Assembly (NCBI RefSeq): GCF_900635955.1
Contig: NZ_LR134201.1
Location: 3,720,001-3,784,000 of the forward strand
Length of the DNA stretch: 64,000 nucleotides
Direction of reading: 5' to 3'
From: Cedecea lapagei
GTDB lineage: Bacteria; Pseudomonadota; Gammaproteobacteria; Enterobacterales; Enterobacteriaceae
The notes below the pieces were generated by a model. It was given only the letters and a program-made list of their open reading frames with translations, had not been told where the DNA came from and ran no database searches. The position numbers and the translations under genes are program-made. Below, in pieces: positions 54,203-63,969 of this stretch. Every line of letters begins with the position of its first letter. Positions within the stretch are counted from its first letter, which is position 1.

Positions 54203-54999
54203 CAATAAACAAAACTTACCGGCGCAGCCCCCGCCGGGTGCGGCAGGATGCCCATCGGAATACCGTAGATGCGCTCCAGCGTATCGCTTTGCATCATCGC
54301 CTCTGGCGTGCCCTGGGCGATCATTTCGCCGCCGCGCAGCGCCACCAGGTTATCGCAATACCGCGCAGCCATATTGATATCGTGCAGAACGGCAACCACC
54401 GTCAGGCCGCGCTCCTGGCTGAGACGATGGATCAGCGCCAGCACATCCACCTGATGGGCAATATCCAGCGCAGAAGTTGGCTCATCAAGCAATAAACAGC
54501 GGCTATCCTGCGCCACCAGCATAGCGATCCATGCACGCTGACGCTCGCCGCCGGACAGGCTATCCACCAGGCGATGGGCAAACGGCTTCAGCCCCACCAG
54601 GCTAATCGCCTCATCCACCAGCTCACGATCGGCCACGCCAAAGCGCCCTAATGCTCCGTGCCACGGATAGCGCCCAATCGCCACCAGCTCGCGGACCGTC
54701 ATGCCCTCGGCGGCCGGCAGCTGCTGGGGAAGATAGGCGACCTGGCGGGCAAAAGCTTTACTGCCCCAGCTGTCCAGCGGCTGCGAGTTAAGCAGGATCT
54801 CGCCGTCCGACGGCTTCTGGTGGCGGCCCAGCATTTTCAGCAGCGTCGATTTACCGGAACCGTTGTGGCCAATCAGGGCGGTGACTTTGCCCACCGGGAA
54901 GGTGATAGAGAGCGGATGAAGTAACGTGCGGCCGGGCACGCGGAACGTGACATCGGTGAGGCTAAAAGTGGTGTCGGGATGGAGGTGTTTATCCTGCAT
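54202..54999 (-). CDS. fhuC: Ferric hydroxamate ABC transporter, ATPase FhuC
   Basis: FhuC is the ATPase that powers FhuB. The 265-aa product equals E. coli. Walker A is GHNGSGKST, the Q-loop region is LPQQLPAAEGMTVREL, the signature is DSLSGGERQRAWIA, Walker B is CLLLDEPTSALD and the H-loop is AVLHDINMAA. ATG at 54999 (MQDKHLHPDTTF) matches the family start; the frame is open 8 codons further up. It lies 48 bp after fhuA. Confidence 0.96.
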   Translation of the reverse strand: MQDKHLHPDTTFSLTDVTFRVPGRTLLHPLSITFPVGKVTALIGHNGSGKSTLLKMLGRHQKPSDGEILLNSQPLDSWGSKAFARQVAYLPQQLPAAEGMTVRELVAIGRYPWHGALGRFGVADRELVDEAISLVGLKPFAHRLVDSLSGGERQRAWIAMLVAQDSRCLLLDEPTSALDIAHQVDVLALIHRLSQERGLTVVAVLHDINMAARYCDNLVALRGGEMIAQGTPEAMMQSDTLERIYGIPMGILPHPAGAAPVSFVY

Positions 55000-55047
55000 A
55001 GTCGCCATCTTAGTAAAGGGCACGGCGTACCGTGCCCGTGAGACAAG

Positions 55048-57306
55048 TTAGAAGCGGAAGGTTGCGGTAGCAACCACCTGACGCTCAGCGCCCCAGAAAC
55101 AGCCGTAGGTTTCAAAGCAGCTGGCAACGTATTCACGGTCAAGCAGGTTATTGACGTTTACCGCAATGCTGGATCCGTTCAGGCCGAAGCGACCAAGATC
55201 ATACTTCACGACCGCATCCATCACCGCTGCGCTACCCCACCTTAAAGGTATTAGCCGGATCGCCATAGCTGGAACCGAGGAAACGCCCCCGGTCCCCAGC
55301 GTCAGGCCGCTCAGCACGCCGCTGTTAAAGGTATAATCACCCCACAGGGAAGCCATATGTTTAGGCACCTGCTCAGGCGTATTACCTTTAAGCGTGGTAT
55401 CCGTCGTGTACTCCGCATTAGTGTAGGTGTAAGACGCGGTTACGTTGATATTGGCGTTAACCGCCGCCTTCGCTTCCAGCTCTACGCCACGAGAACGAAT
55501 TTCGCCACCCTGAATGGAGAAGAAAGGATTGGTTGGATCCTTCATCAGGTTGTCAGATTTGGTCAACTGGTAAACCGCACCAGTAATCACCACCGGCATA
55601 TCCTTCGGAACGTATTTCACACCAGCTTCGTATTGCTTACCTTTAGAAGGTTTAAATACATTGCCGCTCGCGGAAGCCGCGGTATTAGGCTCAAAGGATT
55701 CGCTGTAGCTAACGTACGGTGAAACACCGTTATCGAACAAATAGTTCACGCCAACACGGCCAGTAAACTGTCCGTCGCTGCGCTCTTTTATACCGGCAAA
55801 CTGGCCGCGAGTAATGGCCTGCTGCTGCACCCAGTCATAACGACCACCGGCAGTCAGAATAAATTTATTCCATTCCGCCTGATCCTGGAGATAAACACCG
55901 GTCTGACGCTGTTTATTAACGACAGAGTAAGCGCCGGAATTATTAGGATCCTTGCTGCCAAAATCGAAGTAATCGGAGCCAGGATTGTAGAGGTCTAACA
56001 GCGGCACGGAACCGTCGTAGCCAAACCAAGAGTTAATGTCATTACGCATACGCATGAAATCAACGCCGGTCAGCAATGTATGCTCTACAGCGCCTGTATC
56101 AAACTTGCTCTGAAGTTGAGTATCAACGGAGAAGTTCTGCAGTTTTTCATTATCAACAACGTATTTACGGGCCAGGTAACGGCCCTTATCAGATGGCGCC
56201 AATGCGTTACACAGTGCATTACCGGAGTTGGCCTTATCTGAACAAACGCCGTAACCATACACGCTATTCTGCGTAGTTTTATTCTCAGCAAAGCGCAGGT
56301 TTTGACGCACGGTGAAAGTGTCATTGAAACCGTGTTCAAAGCTATAGCCCACCATCTTCTGATTGCGCGTATAGCTATTGTTCTTCGCACCTTCGTTGAA
56401 ATCAGTTCCCAGACGTTTGCCATTGGGTAGCGGCTCAACCGTCCCTTCCTTCGGCAACCAGCCGTAATAGCCAGTAGCGGGTTCATTTTGAAAGTTAGAC
56501 AAGAAGGTGAAATTGGTTTTGTCGTCAGGACGCCAGGAGAAGGATGGCGCAATCGCGTAACGTTTCTGTTTCGCGCCTTGTTGCTGTTCATCATTAGAGC
56601 GTGCCACGCCGGTCAGGCGGTAAGAGTAAACCCCGGCATCATCTAACGCATCGCTAAAGTCGAACCCGGTCTGGTACAGGTTATCCGTACCCATTTTGAA
56701 CTGGATCTCATGCAGCGGCTCAGTCGTCGGACGCTTACTGACCATATTCACAATACCGCCGGGGCTGCTTTTGCCGTAAAGCACGGACGTTGGCCCGCGC
56801 ATTAGCTCAACGCGCTCCAGCATATAAGGATCAATAACCGCGTCGTTATAGAAATCTCCCTGCATTTTCAGGCCGTCCAGATAGTTGTTCTGGCTCAGGC
56901 CCACGGAAGAGAAACCGCGAATAATAACGAAGTCATAGTTATTTGAAGCACCACGGCTGCTTACCGTTACGCCCGGCGTATAGCCCAGCGCCTCTTTCAC
57001 AGACTGGAATTGATGCATCTGCATCTCTTCGCTGGTCACCACCGAAATTGACTGCGGAGTCTTTTCAATGGGGGTGTCGGTTTTGGTCGCCGTGGCCGTG
57101 CGTTTGGCCGCGATGGTTGGCGATGGCCCCCATGCGCTTTCAGCCGGTACCGCCGTAGCGGAAACGGTTATTGTGTCTTCTTTTTGGGTCGTGCCGGTAT
57201 CCGCTGCGAAGCTATTTACGCTGACGGTGCCCACCGCCGCCGCCACGAAGAGGGCAAGCTTGCGGACAGGGTGTTTGGCTGGCTGGCCAGGGAGTGAACG
57301 CGCCAT
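55048..57306 (-). CDS. fhuA: Ferrichrome outer-membrane receptor FhuA (16 residues garbled by paired indels)
   Basis: FhuA is the TonB-dependent ferrichrome receptor and a phage receptor in E. coli. The 752-aa precursor (747 in E. coli) has a signal peptide, a TonB box region (EDTITVSA), a plug domain (ISVVTSEEM...GGIVNMVSKRPT) and a barrel ending AERQVVATATFRF. Residues 675-690 read VSSVPAMAIRLIPLRW where a sequence like RFLGSSYGDPANTFKV is expected. One base is missing in a G run (C5 on + at 55286-55290) and one is extra in another (C4 at 55235-55238). The frame recovers afterwards. MARSLPGQPAKH at 57306 is the family start. Confidence 0.93.
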   Translation of the reverse strand: MARSLPGQPAKHPVRKLALFVAAAVGTVSVNSFAADTGTTQKEDTITVSATAVPAESAWGPSPTIAAKRTATATKTDTPIEKTPQSISVVTSEEMQMHQFQSVKEALGYTPGVTVSSRGASNNYDFVIIRGFSSVGLSQNNYLDGLKMQGDFYNDAVIDPYMLERVELMRGPTSVLYGKSSPGGIVNMVSKRPTTEPLHEIQFKMGTDNLYQTGFDFSDALDDAGVYSYRLTGVARSNDEQQQGAKQKRYAIAPSFSWRPDDKTNFTFLSNFQNEPATGYYGWLPKEGTVEPLPNGKRLGTDFNEGAKNNSYTRNQKMVGYSFEHGFNDTFTVRQNLRFAENKTTQNSVYGYGVCSDKANSGNALCNALAPSDKGRYLARKYVVDNEKLQNFSVDTQLQSKFDTGAVEHTLLTGVDFMRMRNDINSWFGYDGSVPLLDLYNPGSDYFDFGSKDPNNSGAYSVVNKQRQTGVYLQDQAEWNKFILTAGGRYDWVQQQAITRGQFAGIKERSDGQFTGRVGVNYLFDNGVSPYVSYSESFEPNTAASASGNVFKPSKGKQYEAGVKYVPKDMPVVITGAVYQLTKSDNLMKDPTNPFFSIQGGEIRSRGVELEAKAAVNANINVTASYTYTNAEYTTDTTLKGNTPEQVPKHMASLWGDYTFNSGVLSGLTLGTGGVSSVPAMAIRLIPLRWGSAAVMDAVVKYDLGRFGLNGSSIAVNVNNLLDREYVASCFETYGCFWGAERQVVATATFRF

Positions 57307-57330
57307 GATATTTTCTCTGGTGAAATCGTA

Positions 57331-57360
57331 AATGATAACGTAAACGATAATTATTATTAT
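57331..57360 (-). promoter_or_regulatory. Fur box region of fhuA
   Basis: AATGATAACGTAAACGATAA followed by TTATTATTAT lies 25-55 bp before the fhuA start. It contains overlapping GATAAT-like hexamers and is close to the Fur consensus GATAATGATAATCATTATC. Iron repression of fhuACDB is established in E. coli. The exact 19-bp register here is uncertain. Confidence 0.65.
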
Positions 57361-57519
57361 GCTCGCGGGATAATAGACGAAAGGATCGATGCATAGCAAG
57401 CGCTTCACCACCCCACGCTGACTAAGGGGACAGGAAATAACCTGATGGTTTATGAGGTGTTATTGGGGGGTGAAATTTAAGATAAAGAAGGTTTTGTTTT
57501 GTGTGCTTTCGGGGGAAAT

Positions 57520-57543
57520 CCCTCTCCCATTCAAGGGAGAGGG
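57520..57543. repeat. CCCTCTCCC/GGGAGAGGG palindrome after mrcB
   Basis: The same 9-bp stem as in the hemL-fhuB block, with loop ATTCAA, lies 11 bp after the mrcB stop. It may act as the mrcB transcript end. It is a single copy of the repeat seen three times at 51207-51313. Confidence 0.75.
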
Positions 57544-57554
57544 GGAAGATAAGC

Positions 57555-60111
57555 TTAGTTGCTGCCGAACATATCCTTAATCCAGCCTGCAACGCCGTCG
57601 CTCTTCTGTTCCTGAGCTGGTTGCTGCTGAGGCTGCTGCTGCGGTTGTTGCTGCGGCTGCTGGCCTGCTGGCGTCTGGCTGAACGGATTCGCAGACTGCT
57701 CTTCCTGCTGGCTTTGCTGGCAGAGAGCACTCGGGTTCGTCGTCCAGACCGGCAGAACACGATCGCCACCGCCGCTGCACTGGAAGTAACCCGCGCCGTT
57801 GACGCTCATATCAACGATATCTTCCGGCTGAGTCAGATCCAGCGGGATCGGTGACTGATTCGACAGATAGCGCTGGTAAAGCGACATCGCGCCGCTTGCG
57901 CCATACAGCTTGGTCGGCTGGTTGTTATCGCGGCCAACCCAGGTAATGGTCACTTCGCGGCCATCAACGCCGGCAAACCAGGTATCGATATTGTTGTTGG
58001 TGGTGCCGGTTTTCCCCGCCAGATGCAGGTTCGGGTATTTCCCGCCCAGTGCACGCCCCGTACCACGGGCCACAACCTGCTGCATACCAAACAGCGTCAG
58101 GTAAGCCGCCTGCGCAGGCACTGCCTGTTCCGCCTGCGGGAAGCTCTGGTACAACACGGTGCCGTCTTCAGCAATCACCGAGCGCAGCGCGGAGAGCGTG
58201 GCGCGGTTACCGCCGCTGGCGATAGTCTGGAACGCTTGCGCAACCTGGATAGGCGTCAGGTTCAGCGCCCCCAGAATCATCGCTGGCACCGGGTTAAGCT
58301 GGTCTTTTGGCACCCCGAGCTTGGTCCAGGTATCGGTAATGGCCGGTAAACCAAGCGTCATCCCGAGGTTAACGGTCGGCACGTTCATCGAGCGCGTCAG
58401 CGCGTCGACCAGCATCACCTGCCCGCTGTACTGGTGGTTATCGTTCTGCGGCGACCACACCTGGCCATTCGACAGTTTGATACCAATTGGCGCATCGGCA
58501 AGCCAGGTATTAAGACGGAATTTATCCGGCTGGCTCAGCGCCGTCAGATAAGTGGCCGGTTTTGCCAGCGAGCCAATTGAACGACGAGCCTGCAGCGCAC
58601 GGTTAAAGCCGGCAAACTGCGGTTCTGCCCCGCCGACAACCGCGCGGACTTCACCGGTAAAGCGGTCAACAATGACCATCGCCGCTTCCAGATCGTTCAG
58701 CTTGCGGGAGGCACGCAGCACCGGAACGCCTTCGGTCACCGCTTTTTCCGCCGCATCCTGGGACACGGAATCAAAAGTAGTGAAGATCTTCACGCCGGAC
58801 AGATCTTTCACCTTGTCGCCCAGCTTGTCCTGAAGTTCCTGACGCACCATCTGCATAAAGGCTGGCTGCGGAGAGATTACGCCGCCGCGAGGCTGCACAC
58901 CCAGAGGACGCGCGCTCAGCATGTCATACAGCTCCTGGTCGATCACCTTTTGCTCCTGCAGCAGACGCAGGACCAGGTTACGACGCTCAAGCGCCAGCTT
59001 CGGATTACGCCACGGGTTATACAGCGACGCCCCTTTCACCATCCCCACCAGCAGCGCCTGCTGGTCGAGGCTAAGCTCTTCGACCGGGCGGCCAAAGTAA
59101 TAAAGGCTTGCCAGCGGGAAGCCGCGGATCTGATCGTCACCGCTCTGGCCGAGGTACACCTCGTTCAGATACAGCTCAAGGATGCGATCTTTATCGTAAC
59201 GGGCATCCATGATCAGCGCCATGTAGGCTTCGTTAGCTTTACGCCACAGCGTGCGCTGGTTGCTGAGGAAGAGGTTTTTCACCAGCTGCTGGGTCAGCGT
59301 ACTGCCGCCCTGCACCGCGCGTCCGGCCGTCAGGTTAGCGACAACCGCACGGCCAATGGAGTAAATGCTGATCCCGTCATGCTCATAGAAATGACGGTCT
59401 TCGGTGGCAATAAGCGTATCTACCAGCAAATCAGGGAAACCAGAGCGCGGCACGAACAGGCGCTGCTCGCCGTTTGGCGAAGAGAGCATGGTGATCAGGC
59501 GCGGATCGAGACGGAAAATCCCGAAGCTGCGGTTATTATCCATGTTCTGGATAGAGTCCAGGTGGCCGCCGTCAAACACCAGGCGCGCGCGGATCTGCCC
59601 CCTCTTTACCGTCCGGGAAGTCAAACGGACGGCGAATCAGCTCGATGTTGTTCCCCTGAACGGTAAACTCGCCCGGGCGTGTCATGCTCGACACCTGCCG
59701 GTACTGCGTCGCCTCAAGAAGCTTCACCATCTCCGCTTTGCTGTAAGGCATATCCGGCTCAAGGTTCACCATGCGGCCATACACCGCCGCCGGAAGCTGC
59801 CAGACTTTACCGTCAATACGGCTACGGATCTGCTGATCGAGGTAGACGCCGTAAATCACCAGCAACACAAAGAAGATGATCGCCAGCTTCACCAACAGCC
59901 AGAAGAAGCGGCGTTTTTTCGACGGTCGGCCCGATCCTTTACCCTTACCTTTTCCCTTACGCGGCGGCATTGGTTCCTCGTCTTCGTAGTCATCGTCTTC
60001 GTACTCGTCGTCATAATCCTCTTCCCTGAGTCGACGACGGCTCACCTTCTCTTTCGCCGGACGCGTTGGTTTTCCTTTACGTCCAATAGGCTCGCGGTCA
60101 TTCCCCGCCAT
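57555..60111 (-). pseudogene. mrcB: Penicillin-binding protein 1B, +1 frameshift
   Basis: PBP1b is a bifunctional peptidoglycan polymerase. The N-terminal frame starts [14 protein letters not shown] at 60111, with an acidic D/E/Y-rich cytoplasmic tail, a membrane helix near 65-90 and the UB2H region. After G171 (FDFPDGKEG) an extra base in the C5 run at 59598-59602 shifts the frame. The other frame continues [15 protein letters not shown]. It holds the GT51 domain (ATEDRHFYEHDGIS), the transpeptidase motifs SLAKPATY and KTGTTNNN, and a Q/P-rich tail. Repair gives 851 aa (844 in E. coli). Confidence 0.9.
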
Positions 60112-60215
60112 GCATCTTCTCCACAAAAGTTCAGGCGCAAAGGCCCGATTCTCCGTTCTTCCGCGCGATGCGAAAGAAGAAATCTCTCAAAGTGAGGGCA
60201 CCAGATCCAGCGCCC

Positions 60216-62651
60216 TCAGGAATACTTTTTCGTGCGCCGGGTCGGTGCGGTATTCGCCGGATCGTCCGGCCAGACGTGTTTTGGGTAACGCCCTTTCATC
60301 TCTTTTTGCACTTCACGCCAAGCCCCGTTCCAGAACGCCGTCAAATCACGGGTGATCTGCAGCGGCCGCTGCGCCGGAGATAATAGCTCAAGCACCAGCG
60401 GAACGCGCCCTTCGGCAATACAGGGCGTCTGCGCCTCACCGAACATCTCCTGAATACGCACCGCCAGCGCGGGCGGGTTTTCGCTGTCATAGCGAATCGC
60501 GATCTGGCTTCCGGTCGGGACAGTGTAATGAGTTGGCAGTGCACTATCCAGCCGTTGACGCATCGGCCAGTCAAGCAAGTTGTTCAGCGCGCGATAAAGG
60601 TCGATATTTTTCAACGCCCGCAGCGAGGTCACGCCGCGCATTTCAGGCTGCAGCCACTCCTCAAGCGTTGCCAGCAGCGACTCATCATCTACTGCGGGCC
60701 ACTTTTGCTCCGGCAACCAGCGAGCAGCGCAGGCCAGGCGCAATCGCAGCTGCTGCGCCGGCGCCGACCACTCAAGCAGGCCAAGCCCGCGCTCGCGGAT
60801 CCCGTTTAAAATCGCCTGCTGCATTTCCTCTTCTGAAGGCTTCGCTAACAGCTGCGTTTTCACCACCAGCCTGCCGATTTGTCGACGGCGATACGCTGTT
60901 AACGACCCCCGCTCTTCATCCCACTCAACGGAGTCACTTTCCGTTAGCAGATGCGGCATACGAGCCACAAGCTCATCGATGTCCAGCGGTAGCGCCAGCA
61001 GGATACGGGCATCCGGCGACTGAGAGCCCTGCAGCAGCAGAGGAGCAACCAGCCATTCATGCCGCGTCATGGCGTCGTCCTTCTCCAGCATAGCGCCCAT
61101 CCCGTTCGCTAACTGATAGCGGCCTTCAGCACCACGTCGCCGGGCAATACGATCCGTAAATCCATTTGCCAGCAGCGGCATTGCCAGCGAGATATCCGGC
61201 TCGCCGCCTCGTACATTCATTCTTTTCAGTAACTGGTGCGCTCTCTGCCGCCAGTTGCCGTTTCTGCTGTCGAAAATCGACCGCAAATCTCCGCCGCCCT
61301 GGGTCCGCGGCGGCTCTTCGAGGATCGCCGCAAGCCACGCAGCTGTGGCCTGCTCATCCGCCGTTTTGGCCGTAACCAACATTGAGGCGAGGCGCGGGTC
61401 ATTGCCCAGCTGCGCCATCTTTTGCCCCAGGGCGGTTAAGCGCTGCCGATCGTCCACAGCGCCAAGTTGACGCAGGAGCCGGGTGGCGGCCGCCAGGTTA
61501 ACCTCCGGCGGCACATCAAGCCAGGTGAGCTGGCGCAGATCCTGACAGCCCCACAGCAGCAGCTCAAGAAGCAGGCCAGAGAGATCGCTTTGTAAGATCT
61601 CCGGCTCGCTCTGCGCCGCCGCGCGCTCGGCCTGTTCAGCAGCGATAAGATGCAGGCAGATCCCCGGCTCCAGACGCCCGGCACGCCCTGCTCGCTGGGT
61701 CATGGAGGCCTGGCTTACGCGCTGGGTGACCAGCCGGGTAAGGCCGGTGCGAGCATCAAAGCGGGCGACGCGCTCCTGGGCCGCATCAACCACCAGACGA
61801 ATGCCTTCGATGGTCAGGCTGGTCTCGGCGATATTAGTCGCCAGCACCACCTTTCGGGTTCCCGCAGCGGCAGGCAAAATCGCCTTCCTCTGTTCGCTAA
61901 GCGGCAAAGCGCCATACAGCGGGCAGAGCTGAACGTCACTCGCTACGCGCTCTTTTAGCTGCTCCAGCACGCGCTGAATTTCACCCACGCCGGGTAAAAA
62001 CAGCAGCAGCGATCCGGACTCTTCACGCAGCAGCCCGGAAACGGCGTTAGCCACGGCCTCATCAAAACGCTGGTGAGCGGGTAATGCCCCATAGCGGCGT
62101 TCAACCGGAAAAGCTCGGCCTTCGGAGGTAATGACTGGCGCATCAGGCAGGCACTGCTGCAGGCGTTGGTTGTCCAGCGTTGCGGACATGATCAGGATCT
62201 TAAGGTCATCACGCAGCCCGGCCTGCACGTCCAGCAGCAGCGCCAGGGCGAGATCGGCCTGCAGGCTGCGCTCATGAAACTCATCGAGGATCACCAGCCC
62301 AATGCCGCTAAGCTCGGGATCCTGTTGGATCAGCCGCGTTAAAATCCCCTCGGTAACGACTTCAAGTCGGGTATTGGGCCCAACGCAGCTGTCGGCTCGC
62401 ATCCGGTAACCAACGGTTTCGCCCGGTTTTTCCCCCAGCAGTTCGGCTAACCGCTGGGCAACGTTGCGGGCGGCAAGACGACGTGGTTCAAGCAGCAAAA
62501 TGCGGCCTTGCAGCGAACTTTGCTGAAGGATTTGCAGCGGCAGCCAGGTCGATTTACCTGCGCCGGTAGGGGCATTGAGCAAAACTTGCGGGGCGGACTC
62601 GAGCGCTTTAAGCACTTCCGGCAGTACGGCCGCAACCGGTAATGAGGACAC
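60216..62651 (-). CDS. hrpB: ATP-dependent RNA helicase-like protein HrpB
   Basis: HrpB is a DEAH-type superfamily 2 helicase whose physiological substrate is unknown. Near the N-terminus are Walker A NAPTGAGKSTWLPL and then DEFHER (motif II), MSATLDN (motif III) and TNIAETSLTI (motif V). QRAGRAGRLEPG (motif VI) and the HrpB-specific C-terminal domain follow. The frame is open to 62726. GTG at 62651 (SSLPVAAVLPEVL) is chosen because a GGAG Shine-Dalgarno lies about 8 nt upstream and the 811-aa length fits E. coli (809). Confidence 0.92.
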   Translation of the reverse strand: MSSLPVAAVLPEVLKALESAPQVLLNAPTGAGKSTWLPLQILQQSSLQGRILLLEPRRLAARNVAQRLAELLGEKPGETVGYRMRADSCVGPNTRLEVVTEGILTRLIQQDPELSGIGLVILDEFHERSLQADLALALLLDVQAGLRDDLKILIMSATLDNQRLQQCLPDAPVITSEGRAFPVERRYGALPAHQRFDEAVANAVSGLLREESGSLLLFLPGVGEIQRVLEQLKERVASDVQLCPLYGALPLSEQRKAILPAAAGTRKVVLATNIAETSLTIEGIRLVVDAAQERVARFDARTGLTRLVTQRVSQASMTQRAGRAGRLEPGICLHLIAAEQAERAAAQSEPEILQSDLSGLLLELLLWGCQDLRQLTWLDVPPEVNLAAATRLLRQLGAVDDRQRLTALGQKMAQLGNDPRLASMLVTAKTADEQATAAWLAAILEEPPRTQGGGDLRSIFDSRNGNWRQRAHQLLKRMNVRGGEPDISLAMPLLANGFTDRIARRRGAEGRYQLANGMGAMLEKDDAMTRHEWLVAPLLLQGSQSPDARILLALPLDIDELVARMPHLLTESDSVEWDEERGSLTAYRRRQIGRLVVKTQLLAKPSEEEMQQAILNGIRERGLGLLEWSAPAQQLRLRLACAARWLPEQKWPAVDDESLLATLEEWLQPEMRGVTSLRALKNIDLYRALNNLLDWPMRQRLDSALPTHYTVPTGSQIAIRYDSENPPALAVRIQEMFGEAQTPCIAEGRVPLVLELLSPAQRPLQITRDLTAFWNGAWREVQKEMKGRYPKHVWPDDPANTAPTRRTKKYS

Positions 62652-62724
62652 AAACGGCTCCAAAGGGTTAACATCAGCAGTCGCGCATTGTAGCATCCCG
62701 CCAAACCATAACCGAGAGACAACC

Positions 62725-63264
62725 ATGGCCGAAAATCGCCGCCTGTTTTTTGCCCTGACGTTACCGTCCGAGGTTCAGCAGCAGATTATCCACTGGCGTG
62801 CTGCCCAGTTCCCGGCGGAGGCTGGCCGACCGGTAGCCGCGGCCAATTTGCACCTCACGCTGGCTTTTTTAGGGGATGTCTCCGACGAAAAGCGTCAGGC
62901 GCTATGCCGCCTCGCCGGTCGCATTAGCCAGCCCGGTTTTACCCTTCAGCTGGATGATGCCGGGCAGTGGCTGCGCTCAAGCGTCGTGTGGCTGGGGCCG
63001 CGCCAGGCTCCGCGAGGCTTACTACAGTTAGCCAACATGTTACGTTCCCAGGCCGCACGCAGCGGCTGCTATCAGTCTCCGCAGCCGTTTCATCCTCACG
63101 TTACGCTGTACCGCAATGCGATTCGTTCCGTCTCGCTCCCGGCACCTGGCTTTAGCTGGCAGTTCCGGGTCAATGAGTTTTCACTGTATGAATCCCTCTT
63201 TGAGCAGGGAAGAACCCGCTATCAGGCACTGGAGCACTGGTCGCTGACTAATAAGGAAGAGTAG
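62725..63264 (+). CDS. thpR: RNA 2',3'-cyclic phosphodiesterase / 2'-5' RNA ligase family protein
   Basis: ThpR (LigT) belongs to the 2H phosphoesterase family. It opens 2',3'-cyclic phosphates in RNA and can join 2'-5' ends in vitro. The 179-aa product (176 in E. coli) carries the two H-x-T motifs, HLTLAFLGDV near 44 and HPHVTLYRN near 127. The frame is open upstream, but MAENRRLFFAL at 62725 is the family start and it is divergent from hrpB. sfsA starts immediately after its stop. Confidence 0.93.
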   Translation: MAENRRLFFALTLPSEVQQQIIHWRAAQFPAEAGRPVAAANLHLTLAFLGDVSDEKRQALCRLAGRISQPGFTLQLDDAGQWLRSSVVWLGPRQAPRGLLQLANMLRSQAARSGCYQSPQPFHPHVTLYRNAIRSVSLPAPGFSWQFRVNEFSLYESLFEQGRTRYQALEHWSLTNKEE

Positions 63265-63969
63265 ATGGAGTTTTCACCCGCCCTGCAGCCCGCCAGGCTT
63301 ATCAAACGCTATAAACGTTTTCTGGCCGACGTGGTAACGGCCGATGGCGAGACGATGACGCTGCACTGCCCCAATACCGGCGCAATGACCGGCTGCGCCA
63401 CGCCGGGTGACACCGTCTGGTACTCAACTTCCGCCAGCGCTACGCGTAAATACCCCCATACATGGGAGCTTACGCAAACGCAAAAGGATGAGATCATCTG
63501 CGTGAATACCCTACGCGCGAACATGCTGGTCAGGGAGATGCTGATGACTTCGCCTCCTGCGGCGCTCGCGGGCTATGACAGCATTCAGGCCGAAGTGAAA
63601 TACGGTGAAGAGCGCAGCAGAATTGACTTCATGTTACAGGCGTGTAACAAGGTTAACTGCTATATTGAAGTGAAATCAGTCACGTTACTTGAGCAGGATA
63701 AAGGCTATTTTCCCGATGCCGTTAGCCTGCGAGGCCAGAAGCATTTAAGAGAGTTGATGAATGTGGTTCAGCAAGGAGAGCGCGCGGTGCTACTGTTTGC
63801 GGTGTTGCATTCTGCTATAAATAGCGTCTCGCCAGCGCGCCACATTGATGAGAAGTATGCGCGGCTGCTAACCGAGGCGCAGCAGTGTGGGGTTGAAATT
63901 ATCGCCTGGAAGGCAGAACTTTCTGCCGAGGGGATGACTCTAACTACGCCGTTGCCTGTCTATTTATGA
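63265..63969 (+). CDS. sfsA: Sugar fermentation stimulation protein A homologue
   Basis: SfsA is a conserved DNA-binding, nuclease-like protein first found as a stimulator of maltose metabolism; its true role is unclear. The 234-aa product equals E. coli. An N-terminal OB-like region ([13 protein letters not shown]...[12 protein letters not shown]) is followed by a PD-(D/E)XK-like core with ERSRIDFML and [11 protein letters not shown]. The ATG directly abuts the thpR stop, with GGAAGAG as SD. Confidence 0.95.
   Translation: MEFSPALQPARLIKRYKRFLADVVTADGETMTLHCPNTGAMTGCATPGDTVWYSTSASATRKYPHTWELTQTQKDEIICVNTLRANMLVREMLMTSPPAALAGYDSIQAEVKYGEERSRIDFMLQACNKVNCYIEVKSVTLLEQDKGYFPDAVSLRGQKHLRELMNVVQQGERAVLLFAVLHSAINSVSPARHIDEKYARLLTEAQQCGVEIIAWKAELSAEGMTLTTPLPVYL

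Noticed and set aside
42052..60111. Programmed frameshifting as a shared feature of yaeH, degP, dgt, btuF and mrcB
   Set aside because: The sites share no slippery heptamer or downstream pseudoknot, the families are not known for recoding, and the shifts differ in base and sign. Sequence error is simpler.
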